Under the pieces are notes generated by a model that saw only the letters and a program-made list of their open reading frames with translations, was not told the DNA's origin and ran no database searches. From a virus, in the IMG/VR virus record IMGVR_UViG_3300021079_000016, positions 1 to 46,281 of that record: a stretch of DNA of 46,281 bases; one strand, given 5' to 3'. Positions 39,077 to 46,281 of the stretch are shown in pieces (the first letter of the stretch is position 1; the number at the start of each line of letters is the position of its first letter). Made by a program: the position numbers and the translations under genes.

Positions 39077-40570
39077 ATGCTTGGTATGCCGAGTTTTGAT
39101 TTAACTGATGAGCGTAGTAAGCAGGATTTTATTAAGTATATTATTGGGCTTGTTCGTAAGGAGATTATTTCTTATACGCCTAGTTTTAATGTAACAGATA
39201 ATTTGGTTGCTTCTGGTTTGGCTGCTGGTGGGGATCTTACTGGTGTTTATCCTAATCCTAGTCTTATTACTGTTGGTACATCTGGTGCTTATACTAAAGT
39301 TTCTACTGATACTAAAGGACGAGTAATTTCTGGTACCACCCTTGTTGCAGCAGATATCCCTACTCTTACTCTGGCTAAAATTAGTGATGCTGGTACTGCG
39401 GCTGCTAAAAATATTCCTGCTACGGGTAACGCTAGTGCTACTGAAATTGTATATGGTAGTGATACTCGTTTGACTAATGCGCGTACACCTACTACTCATG
39501 CGGCTACACATATTCCGGGTGGTACTGATGCTCTAGATTATTCTAAGATCGTTGGGTATGGTACTGCGCTTCCTACGTTTAGTGCTTCGTTGCATCCTGC
39601 TGGTGTGTTGTGGGCTGTGAATACTGTTGGTGAGCCTTACGCATTATATCGTAGTAATGGTTCTGCGTTCTTAAAGGTTGGTGGTGGAGGTAGCATTACT
39701 GTTAGTGATACGGCTCCTACTGCTAGTGCTGGTAGTTTATGGTTTAACTCGTCTAATGGTAAGACATATATTTATTATGCGGATGCTAATAGTACTCAGT
39801 GGGTTGAGATTGGTGAGAATGCTCAGGTTACGATTCCGGGTCATGCGTCTACGCATATTCGTGGTGGTAGTGATATTATTGATGGTGATCGTGTTACTGT
39901 TGATTATGTTCCTACTAATTATACTCGTAATGCTGCGGCTAGTGGTGCTGGTGATGTTACTGATTTAACTGCTCATCTTGCTGGTATTGATATGATTTTA
40001 CCTGCGGGTATCCTTATGCCTTATGCGGGTAGTACGGAACCTAGTGGTTGGGTTTTTTGTTATGGTCAGACTATTGATAGTGTTGCTAATACGCTTTATG
40101 CTCGTTTATTTACGGCTATTGGTACTACTTATGGTGGTTCTAGTGCTTCTAGTTTTATTCTTCCTGATTTGCGTGGTCGAATGCCTGCGGGTAAAGATAA
40201 TATGGGTGGTACCGCTGCTAGTCGTATTACTGCGGCTGTTTCTGTTATTACGGGTACTACACTTGGTGCTACTGGCGGTAGTGAGGCCTTACACACTCAT
40301 ACACATACGCAAAATGCACATCTTCATCGTGTTTATACGTCTAATAGGCTTGACCCAAATGCTATCGGTTTTAATTACAATACAAGCGATGGTGCTGGTT
40401 TTGGTACTCCTGGCGGCACATCGGGTACTCTTGGGTATGTTACTAAAGATAGATCAGAAACAGGCGCTCAATTAGTAGAAAACACAACTGCTACAAACCA
40501 AAATACTGGTACTGGCTCCTCTCAGAATATGCCACCAACTATTATTACTAACTACATTATTAAACTTTAG
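39077..40570 (+). CDS. Tail fibre with collar domain and HxH tip (fibre 1)
   Basis: The 497-residue product has an N-terminal part (TPSFNVTDNLVASGLAAGGD, a fibre linker), a repeat THAATHIPGGTDALDYSKI, then SGSLWFNSSNGKTYIYYAD-like sheets. The collar domain follows (about 315-380: GILMPYAGSTEPSGWVFCYG, LRGRMPAGKDNMGG). A metal-binding style tip HTHTHTQNAHLHR comes next, and the end is NYIIKL. HxH motifs bind iron in T4 fibre tips. It shares segments with the next two genes. Confidence 0.82.
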   Translation: MLGMPSFDLTDERSKQDFIKYIIGLVRKEIISYTPSFNVTDNLVASGLAAGGDLTGVYPNPSLITVGTSGAYTKVSTDTKGRVISGTTLVAADIPTLTLAKISDAGTAAAKNIPATGNASATEIVYGSDTRLTNARTPTTHAATHIPGGTDALDYSKIVGYGTALPTFSASLHPAGVLWAVNTVGEPYALYRSNGSAFLKVGGGGSITVSDTAPTASAGSLWFNSSNGKTYIYYADANSTQWVEIGENAQVTIPGHASTHIRGGSDIIDGDRVTVDYVPTNYTRNAAASGAGDVTDLTAHLAGIDMILPAGILMPYAGSTEPSGWVFCYGQTIDSVANTLYARLFTAIGTTYGGSSASSFILPDLRGRMPAGKDNMGGTAASRITAAVSVITGTTLGATGGSEALHTHTHTQNAHLHRVYTSNRLDPNAIGFNYNTSDGAGFGTPGGTSGTLGYVTKDRSETGAQLVENTTATNQNTGTGSSQNMPPTIITNYIIKL

Positions 40571-40578
40571 GAGTATAA

Positions 40579-41979
40579 ATGGCAATTGATTTTCCAAATA
40601 GTCCTACAAGTGGACAAACATTTACTTCTGGGGCTACTACATGGTCGTGGGATGGTACTGCTTGGAATCTTCAGACTACTACTACCGCTTCTAATGATAG
40701 TATGCCTGTAGGCAGCATTATGTGGTTTGCAGGTAGTACGGCTCCTACTGGGTGGATCCTAGCAAACGGAGCAATCTACACTAATGGTACTTATCCTAAC
40801 TTGTATACCGCAATCGGCAATACTTACGGTGGTGTTGTAGGAACGAGTTTTGCGGTACCTAGCGTGGCTTCTACGACCGGCGCGTATTACATTAGGTACA
40901 CTACTGCTATTGGTGTGACAACGACGCTAAGCCTGCTTAGTGCGCCTCTGGGGAGTATGGTGCAGTGGCCTGTTACTTCTTCTTATCCTACTGGTTGGGT
41001 TCGTTCTGATGGTACTGCTGTTAGTCGTACAACGTATGCTGATTTGTTTACTCTTATTGGTACGACGTATGGTGCTGGTGATGGTTCTACTACGTTTAAT
41101 CTTCCTAATATGGCTAGTGCTGGTGCGGGTAGTCCTGTGTATATTATTAAGGGTACGACTAGTGGGCTTATTGAGCCTAGTAGTGTTGCTCATGCTGCTA
41201 GTCATGCTCGTGGTGGTGCTGATGTTATCGATGCTGATCGTGATCAAATTGATTTTGTTCCGACTTACTATACTCGTGACTCTAGTCCTGCTCAGGCTGG
41301 TGTTGTAACTGATCTTACGGCGCATCTTAAGGGTCTAGACACTCTTGCCGGTAGTCATGCCAGTAGACACGCCGCTGGTGGGGCCGACGCAATTAGCATT
41401 AAGCAATCTCAGATTAATGATTTTGTTTTTACAACTGAGGCGGCTCGTGATGCTGCTATTACTAGTCCTACTGAGGGTATGAGGGCTTATATTACTGCTC
41501 CTACTGTTCCAGCGGCTACTAGCGGCGGTTATACGGCAGTACCCACGGGAATTCAAACTATTTATAATGGTAGTTCGTGGGTATGCATTACCGAAGTAGG
41601 TGCCGGAAGACTTGGAGATACAGGATATCAAGCGGGTTCTGCGTCGTATATAACCACCCTTACAGGCGATGCAACTGCAATTAGTGTAACTCTTACGACA
41701 GGGACTAGTGCAAATATATCTATAAGTAGTAGTATGTATGGTGGTCCTTCTAATAATCCGTGGATGAGTTTTAGTGTTAGTGGTGCAACTACTGTTGCTG
41801 CGGCAGATAGTCGTGGAATTGTTATTGATCAGCCTTCTGCTCAGCAGGCAAGTGTTTCAGCAACTTCTATTATTACGGGTTTAACTGCTGGTACAAATAC
41901 GTTTACATTAAATTACCGGGGGACTGGTAGCGCTGGACAGTTTGTTCGTCGGCATATTGTTGTTAAGGGGGTGGCATAA
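40579..41979 (+). CDS. Tail fibre with two collar domains (fibre 2)
   Basis: The 466-residue product has two collar-type modules (VGSIMWFAGSTAPTGWILAN and LGSMVQWPVTSSYPTGWVRS). Then comes a linker ARGGADVIDADRDQIDFVPT and VVTDLTAHLKGLD that parallels fibre 1, and a beta-rich C-terminal part (about 330-466) of unknown fold. GGAG precedes the ATG. Its stop overlaps the next start by 1 base (TAATG). Confidence 0.8.
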   Translation: MAIDFPNSPTSGQTFTSGATTWSWDGTAWNLQTTTTASNDSMPVGSIMWFAGSTAPTGWILANGAIYTNGTYPNLYTAIGNTYGGVVGTSFAVPSVASTTGAYYIRYTTAIGVTTTLSLLSAPLGSMVQWPVTSSYPTGWVRSDGTAVSRTTYADLFTLIGTTYGAGDGSTTFNLPNMASAGAGSPVYIIKGTTSGLIEPSSVAHAASHARGGADVIDADRDQIDFVPTYYTRDSSPAQAGVVTDLTAHLKGLDTLAGSHASRHAAGGADAISIKQSQINDFVFTTEAARDAAITSPTEGMRAYITAPTVPAATSGGYTAVPTGIQTIYNGSSWVCITEVGAGRLGDTGYQAGSASYITTLTGDATAISVTLTTGTSANISISSSMYGGPSNNPWMSFSVSGATTVAAADSRGIVIDQPSAQQASVSATSIITGLTAGTNTFTLNYRGTGSAGQFVRRHIVVKGVA

Positions 41980-42704
41980 TGAGTATTTTTGGTGCAGGAC
42001 ACGAAGTAGTAACAAGCACAACACGACCAGCCTCCCCAACCATAGGCCAAATCATCTTTGAAACAGATACACTCTCTTATCGTTGGTACAACGGAACCGC
42101 GTGGGAAGGAGTCACGCCGGTTGGGACAATTCAACCGTTTGCGGCTGCGGCTGCTCCTAGCGGGTGGGAATTTTGTAACGGTACTATTCTTAATAGTGTT
42201 GCGAATACAAAGTACGCAGCATTATTTGTTGCTATTGGAACAACGTATGGGGGGAGTGGCGCTTCTAGTTTTAATGTTCCTAACCTTGCTGGTCGTGTTC
42301 CGGTTGGTGCTGGTACTGGCGCACAGCAAGGTACTGCTAGTTCGGGTGCTATTACGGGTGGTACGGCGCTAGCGGCTCGTACTGTGGGACAGTTTTTTGG
42401 TGATGAGCGTACTGAGTTGCATACGCATACGCAGAACTCGCACAACCATACACAAGATGCTCATGTTCATACTTATGGTTATAGAGATAATATTGTAGGC
42501 TCAAGCGGCGGGTCGTCTGCTGCACAGGTTCAAATATCTTTGGGAAACGATCTTCAGTCTCTAACTGGAAATACGGCTTCAAACCCAATTAAAGTTACTA
42601 CAGCAACAAACCAAGCCCAAACTGCTACTAATCAGAACACGTTTGCTGGTACAGGCGCAAACACGCAACCTAGTGTAGTAACAAACTATATTATTAAAAT
42701 TTAA
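41979..42704 (+). CDS. Tail fibre tip with collar domain and HxH motifs (fibre 3)
   Basis: The 241-residue product begins MSIFGAGHEVVTSTTRPASP, has a collar module (VGTIQPFAAAAAPSGWEFCN, PNLAGRVPVGAGTG), and an HTHTQNSHNHTQDAHVHTY tip. It ends in TNYIIKI, like fibre 1. The first 40 codons use C and A endings more than the neighbours, which may mark a recombination joint. Confidence 0.8.
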   Translation: MSIFGAGHEVVTSTTRPASPTIGQIIFETDTLSYRWYNGTAWEGVTPVGTIQPFAAAAAPSGWEFCNGTILNSVANTKYAALFVAIGTTYGGSGASSFNVPNLAGRVPVGAGTGAQQGTASSGAITGGTALAARTVGQFFGDERTELHTHTQNSHNHTQDAHVHTYGYRDNIVGSSGGSSAAQVQISLGNDLQSLTGNTASNPIKVTTATNQAQTATNQNTFAGTGANTQPSVVTNYIIKI

Positions 42705-42715
42705 GGAGATGTTAC

Positions 42716-43735
42716 ATGGCATTCGGATTTACTTATCTAACCGGCACAGAAATTGCTGGATACACAAGCATCAATGCACTAATCACAAGCATTGATACAC
42801 AACTTACAAATCGTATTCCTAATAAGGATACTAGTGGTAGTGGCGCATATAACGCTTATGTTCCTATCTATGATAGCACTGCTGCTAGTGGTTTTACACA
42901 AAGTCTTATTGGTACTAGTAATATTAGTGACGGTGCTATTACTACTGCTAAAATTGCTGATGGTGCTATTGTTAATGCAGATATTAATGCGTCTGCTAGT
43001 ATTGCTTATTCTAAGTTAGCGCTTACTGGGGCTATTCTTAATGCGGATCTTGCAGGTAGTATTGCTACTAGCAAAATTACTGGTACTGCTATTACTGCTG
43101 CGGATACGGGTACTGTTACGTCTACTATGATTCTTGATGGTACTATTGCTAATACTGATATTGCTAATAATACCATTACTCAGGCTAAGATTACTAGTGG
43201 GGCTGCTACTAGTGGTCAGGTACTTACTGCTGTTAATGGTGTGGCTCCTACTTGGCAGAATGCTAGTATTGGTACGGCTAATATTGCAGATGGTTCAGTC
43301 ACTACGGTTAAGATTGCTGATGTTAATGTTACTACTGCTAAAATTGCGGATACGGCTATTACTACTGCTAAGATTACTAATGCTAATGTGACGTACGCTA
43401 AATTAGAAAATACTGCTAAAGTCTACTCGCCGGTTACTATTAGCAGCAATACTACGCTTGCTGTTGGTACACATGATACAACTACTACGGCTACTATTCC
43501 TCTTGTGCAGGTTACTGCTGCTGCTACAATTAGTATTCCAACGGGAGGCGTTACGGGTAGTGTAATTAATGTTTTTTCTACTACAGCAAGTACTGTTACT
43601 ATTCAACCTGTTAGTAGTAGTGTAACTATTAATGGGTCTACTAGTGTCACTTATACGGTTGGTGCACAGTATAGTATTGTTAGTCTTATTTGTTATGCGG
43701 CTAATACTTGGATTATTACGGGAGATTATATCTAA
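42716..43735 (+). CDS. Tail fibre with repeated TAKI-type beta motif (fibre 4)
   Basis: GGAG lies seven bases upstream of the ATG. The 339-residue product has an N-terminal FGFTYLTGTEIAGYTSINAL. Then come many short repeats (about 80-240: TTAKIADGAI, VNADIN, YSKLALTGAI, TTAKITNANVTYAKL), typical of trimeric fibre shafts in phages. A beta-rich C-terminal domain follows (about 245-339). It couples to the FG-GAP gene by a TAATG overlap. Confidence 0.78.
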   Translation: MAFGFTYLTGTEIAGYTSINALITSIDTQLTNRIPNKDTSGSGAYNAYVPIYDSTAASGFTQSLIGTSNISDGAITTAKIADGAIVNADINASASIAYSKLALTGAILNADLAGSIATSKITGTAITAADTGTVTSTMILDGTIANTDIANNTITQAKITSGAATSGQVLTAVNGVAPTWQNASIGTANIADGSVTTVKIADVNVTTAKIADTAITTAKITNANVTYAKLENTAKVYSPVTISSNTTLAVGTHDTTTTATIPLVQVTAAATISIPTGGVTGSVINVFSTTASTVTIQPVSSSVTINGSTSVTYTVGAQYSIVSLICYAANTWIITGDYI

Positions 43736-44976
43736 TGCTTGGATTATTTAATCGTAGAAAAAAATTTAGAGAAGGGCCGTTGCTTACTGCATCTACGGGA
43801 GCGCAAGACGATTGGTTTGGTCTTTCGGTTGCATTATCTGCTGACGGGAATACTGCTATCGCCGGTGCCGGTTTAGATGACGTTGGTGCAAATGTAGATC
43901 AGGGAAGTGCGACGATTTTTGTACGTTCTGGCACTTCGTGGACACAGCAACAGACAGTCACTCAAACCGGTGGTGCCGCAGGCGATTATTTTGGCTTTGG
44001 GGTTGCGTTGTCGAGTGATGGGAATACTGCAATCATTGGAGCGCTCAGCGATGATGTTGGTGCAAATGCGAATCAGGGGAGCGCGACGATCTTCACACGC
44101 TCAGGAGGTGTCTGGACGCAACAGCAAACGATTACCAAAACCGGTGGTGCCGCAGGCGATCTTTTTGGTCGCTCAGTTGCGTTGTCTGCTGATGGGAATA
44201 CTGCAATTGTTGGCGCGGCAAATAGTGATGTTGGTGCAAATGTAGATCAGGGGACTGCAACAATCTTTACGCGCTCAGGATCCGTGTGGACACAACAACA
44301 AACAATTACTCAGTCTACTGGAGCAGGAACCGATTCTTTTGGATATGCGGTTGCGTTATCTAGTAGTGGAGATACTGCAATTGTTGGCGCATACTTTGAT
44401 GATGTTGGTGCGAACGCAGATCAAGGGAGTGCGACGATCTTCACACGTTCTGGGAGTGTCTGGACGGAGCAACAGACTATTACTCAAACTGGTGGTGCAG
44501 CAGGCGATGCTTTTGGCTTTTCGGTTGCGTTGTCAGCAGATGGGAATACGGCAATCATTGGCGCGAGTAGGGATGATGTTGGTGCAAATACAAATCAGGG
44601 AAGTGCAACAATCTTTACGCGTTCAGGGTCTACATGGACGCAACAGCAAACGATTACCAAAACCAGCGGTGCCTTAAATGATACTTTTGGCGCTGCGGTT
44701 GCCATGTCAGCGGATGGGAATACGGCAATTATTGGTACGAATTACGCTGATGTTGGTGCGAACGCAGATCAGGGGACTGCAACAATCTTTACGCGCTCAG
44801 GGTCTATATGGACGGAGCAACAGACTATTACTCAAACTGGTGGTGCAGCAGGCGATGCTTTTGGCGTTTCGGTTGCATTATCTAGTAGCGGAAATATTGC
44901 TATTGTTGGCGCGAATTACGATGATGTTGGCGCAAATACAAATCAAGGTTCTGCTACGATTTTTTATAGGAGGTAA
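43735..44976 (+). CDS. FG-GAP repeat seven-bladed beta-propeller, receptor-binding-like
   Basis: The 413-residue product has six complete 58-residue repeats and a partial seventh of 39 residues. Each carries FG-x-x-VALS, the DGNTAI strand, DVGAN (acidic, Ca-site-like), QGSATIF and RSG-x-W. The N-terminal strand (REGPLLTASTG) would complete the last blade, as in propeller 'velcro' closure. FG-GAP propellers, as in integrin alpha chains, bind ligands and calcium. The gene ends the fibre cassette, so receptor binding or virion attachment is likely. Codon use is richer in C than in its neighbours, which suggests horizontal origin. Confidence 0.78.
   Translation: MLGLFNRRKKFREGPLLTASTGAQDDWFGLSVALSADGNTAIAGAGLDDVGANVDQGSATIFVRSGTSWTQQQTVTQTGGAAGDYFGFGVALSSDGNTAIIGALSDDVGANANQGSATIFTRSGGVWTQQQTITKTGGAAGDLFGRSVALSADGNTAIVGAANSDVGANVDQGTATIFTRSGSVWTQQQTITQSTGAGTDSFGYAVALSSSGDTAIVGAYFDDVGANADQGSATIFTRSGSVWTEQQTITQTGGAAGDAFGFSVALSADGNTAIIGASRDDVGANTNQGSATIFTRSGSTWTQQQTITKTSGALNDTFGAAVAMSADGNTAIIGTNYADVGANADQGTATIFTRSGSIWTEQQTITQTGGAAGDAFGVSVALSSSGNIAIVGANYDDVGANTNQGSATIFYRR
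43813..44973 (+). repeat. Seven tandem 174-bp coding repeats
   Basis: Starting at codon 27 of the FG-GAP gene the DNA is made of 174-bp units, six full and a 117-bp last one, all in phase. Units 4 and 6 are nearly identical over long parts, so exchange between units is plausible. Confidence 0.8.
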
Positions 44977-44979
44977 AAT

Positions 44980-45654
44980 ATGAGTGATGCAAGTATTGCA
45001 CAAGCCGCATTTTCAACAGCATTAGAACAAGCCAGAGGTGCTACAAAAAATATTTTTGATTCTTTTGGTGTGTCTAGTAAGGATCCTGCGACTGGTGCGT
45101 GGACTACTGGCGCTGCTGGTAGTGCTTTTGATCCTAGTAAGGTAGTGCAGCAAGATGCTAATGGTGTTATTACTACTAATCAGGATTACCTTAATTCTCT
45201 TAGTACTACTGGGTTTGGTACTGGTTTTGGTTACAATCAGATGAGTAGTGCTATGGAGCAGGGTGCTGGTAATGAGGCGGCTGTTGCTGCTAATTATCGT
45301 GGTCGTGGTCTTGGTGGTGGTGGTTTGATGAATCAGGCTCGTACTGCTGCTGAGTCTGAGCAGACTCGTGGTCAGAGTGGTGTTGCTGCTAGTCTTATTG
45401 AGAAGTTGGGTCAGGTGTATGGTAATGTGGCTACTAGTGCTTCTGGGTATATGGGTAGTATGATGGATGCGGCTTCTGCTGCTGGTGTTACGGATAGTAC
45501 TACACTGGGTGGTATTACTGGTAATGCTCCTACTACTCCTCCTGTTGCTCCAAGTTCAGATACTTTTCCTGCCAATCCACACCAGAATCAACGTTGGCAT
45601 AATGCTGCGGGTGTTCAATACCAGTATCTTGGTGGTAAATGGAAATTAGTGTAA
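44980..45654 (+). CDS. Ala/Gly-rich virion protein (224 aa)
   Basis: AGGAGG precedes the ATG. The product is helical and rich in Ala, Gln and Gly (SIAQAAFSTALEQARGATKN, then GLMNQARTAAESEQTRGQSG), with a Pro linker at 180-195 and a C-terminal piece QRWHNAAGVQYQYLGGKWKL that resembles small beta domains at the ends of phage structural proteins. It lies between the fibre genes and the internal virion-like genes. No family is recognised. Confidence 0.65.
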   Translation: MSDASIAQAAFSTALEQARGATKNIFDSFGVSSKDPATGAWTTGAAGSAFDPSKVVQQDANGVITTNQDYLNSLSTTGFGTGFGYNQMSSAMEQGAGNEAAVAANYRGRGLGGGGLMNQARTAAESEQTRGQSGVAASLIEKLGQVYGNVATSASGYMGSMMDAASAAGVTDSTTLGGITGNAPTTPPVAPSSDTFPANPHQNQRWHNAAGVQYQYLGGKWKLV

Positions 45655-45677
45655 ATAATGCGTATTAGGGGGTTATT

Positions 45678-46281
45678 ATGAGTACAAAGGGTGGTAAAAA
45701 GGGTAGTAAGCAGGAGAGTTTGTATAAGGTTCTTCACGCTCAGAATCCTAATATTACGCGTGCGATTGTTAAGCAGGCTGGTGGTATGACTGGTATGGGT
45801 GATATGCTTAAGTTGTATAATGCTCCGGGTGCTAGTGAGAATTATGATACGGCTGCTATTAGTCGTTTGAAGACTGATAAGCAGATTCAGAAAGAACAGT
45901 CTGATGCTTTTGCTGCTACTCGTCAACAGGCTGCTAATGCTGCTGCTTCGGCTCAGGGTTTGGCTAGTGGTTTTACTGGTGCGTTGGGTGCTGCTACGGG
46001 TAATCTTGCTGCTTTTGGTGGTAGTAATGCTGCTGCGTTGCAGGGGCTTGTTAATGCTGGTGAGGCTAGTACTGGTGATACTTTGGGTGCTACTAATGGT
46101 TTGACTGCTATGAGTACTGCTGGTAATTTGTTGGCTAGTATTGCTCAGACGCAGGGTGAGTCTAGTGCTAAGGCTCAGCGTACGGCTGCTGGTGAGGGTT
46201 ATCGTAAGGATCGTGCTGCTTTGAAGGATACGCGGCGTACGCAGGGTGCTGATTTGCGTAGTAAGAATCAGGCTGCTATTG
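45678..46281 (+). CDS. Internal virion-like protein, 5' part (continues at position 1)
   Basis: This frame opens at an ATG preceded by a G-rich Shine-Dalgarno sequence (AGGGGG) and runs off the right edge without a stop. The last base plus the first two bases of the window make a GCT codon, and the frame stays open to the stop at 480-482, giving about 361 residues. The N-terminal part is basic, the middle is rich in Ala, Gln and Gly and looks helical, and the C-terminal part (start of window) is Gly/Ser/Thr low complexity. It sits between tail genes and the 1949-residue protein, where podoviruses keep ejected internal virion proteins. That role is inferred from position and composition only; I recognise no family. 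Confidence 0.7.
   Translation, partial: MSTKGGKKGSKQESLYKVLHAQNPNITRAIVKQAGGMTGMGDMLKLYNAPGASENYDTAAISRLKTDKQIQKEQSDAFAATRQQAANAAASAQGLASGFTGALGAATGNLAAFGGSNAAALQGLVNAGEASTGDTLGATNGLTAMSTAGNLLASIAQTQGESSAKAQRTAAGEGYRKDRAALKDTRRTQGADLRSKNQAAI

Noticed and set aside
1-46281. CRISPR arrays, insertion sequences, rRNA genes, integrase
   Set aside because: No regularly spaced repeats, no transposase or recombinase motifs, no rRNA sequence found on reading both strands.

Overview
The window looks like the complete genome of a short-tailed (podovirus-like) double-stranded DNA phage. It encodes a large terminase, portal, scaffold, HK97-fold major capsid protein, an adaptor, a tail nozzle-like protein, several tail-fibre genes and large internal virion-like proteins. 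I see no tape-measure, tail-tube or sheath gene, and no integrase or repressor, so a lytic life style is likely. The reading frame that runs off the right edge continues in the same frame at the left edge, so the molecule is probably circular or circularly permuted and was opened inside one gene. An Rpf-like wall hydrolase, a CHAP endolysin and low-to-moderate GC with T-ending codons suggest an actinobacterial host, perhaps a low-GC freshwater lineage; the host is inference.

Layout: 26192-46281 plus 1-8131 (+ strand) is the late block: fibre-like protein, zinc-ribbon protein, TerL, portal, putative TerS, scaffold, capsid, strong terminator, connector genes, nozzle, five receptor-binding/fibre genes, internal virion proteins, a 1949-residue protein and holin-like membrane proteins. 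A hairpin terminator for this block lies antisense inside the convergent Rpf-like gene. 8128-19556 (- strand) is the replication, recombination and nucleotide block, read from a near-consensus promoter at 19587-19615: small genes, RecB-like nuclease, Rad52-like annealing protein, DNA polymerase A split in two around a 68-residue gene, DUF3310, endolysin, TOPRIM-helicase, resolvase-like nuclease, SSB, a split sigma-like pair, phosphoesterase, two tRNA genes, class II ribonucleotide reductase and the Rpf-like hydrolase. 19730-25643 (- strand) is an early/accessory block of small genes with ArdC-type antirestriction protein, DUF3846, an exported staphylococcal-type nuclease, three copies of a conserved hairpin, and a GC-rich block at 24821-25643. 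25644-26191 is a divergent non-coding region.

The most unusual items are an 80-nt tmRNA-like RNA with a G3-U70 pair but no tag frame, the split DNA polymerase with a gene nested at the break, the split sigma-like factor, a covarying hairpin repeated three times, and a seven-bladed FG-GAP propeller at the end of the fibre cassette.
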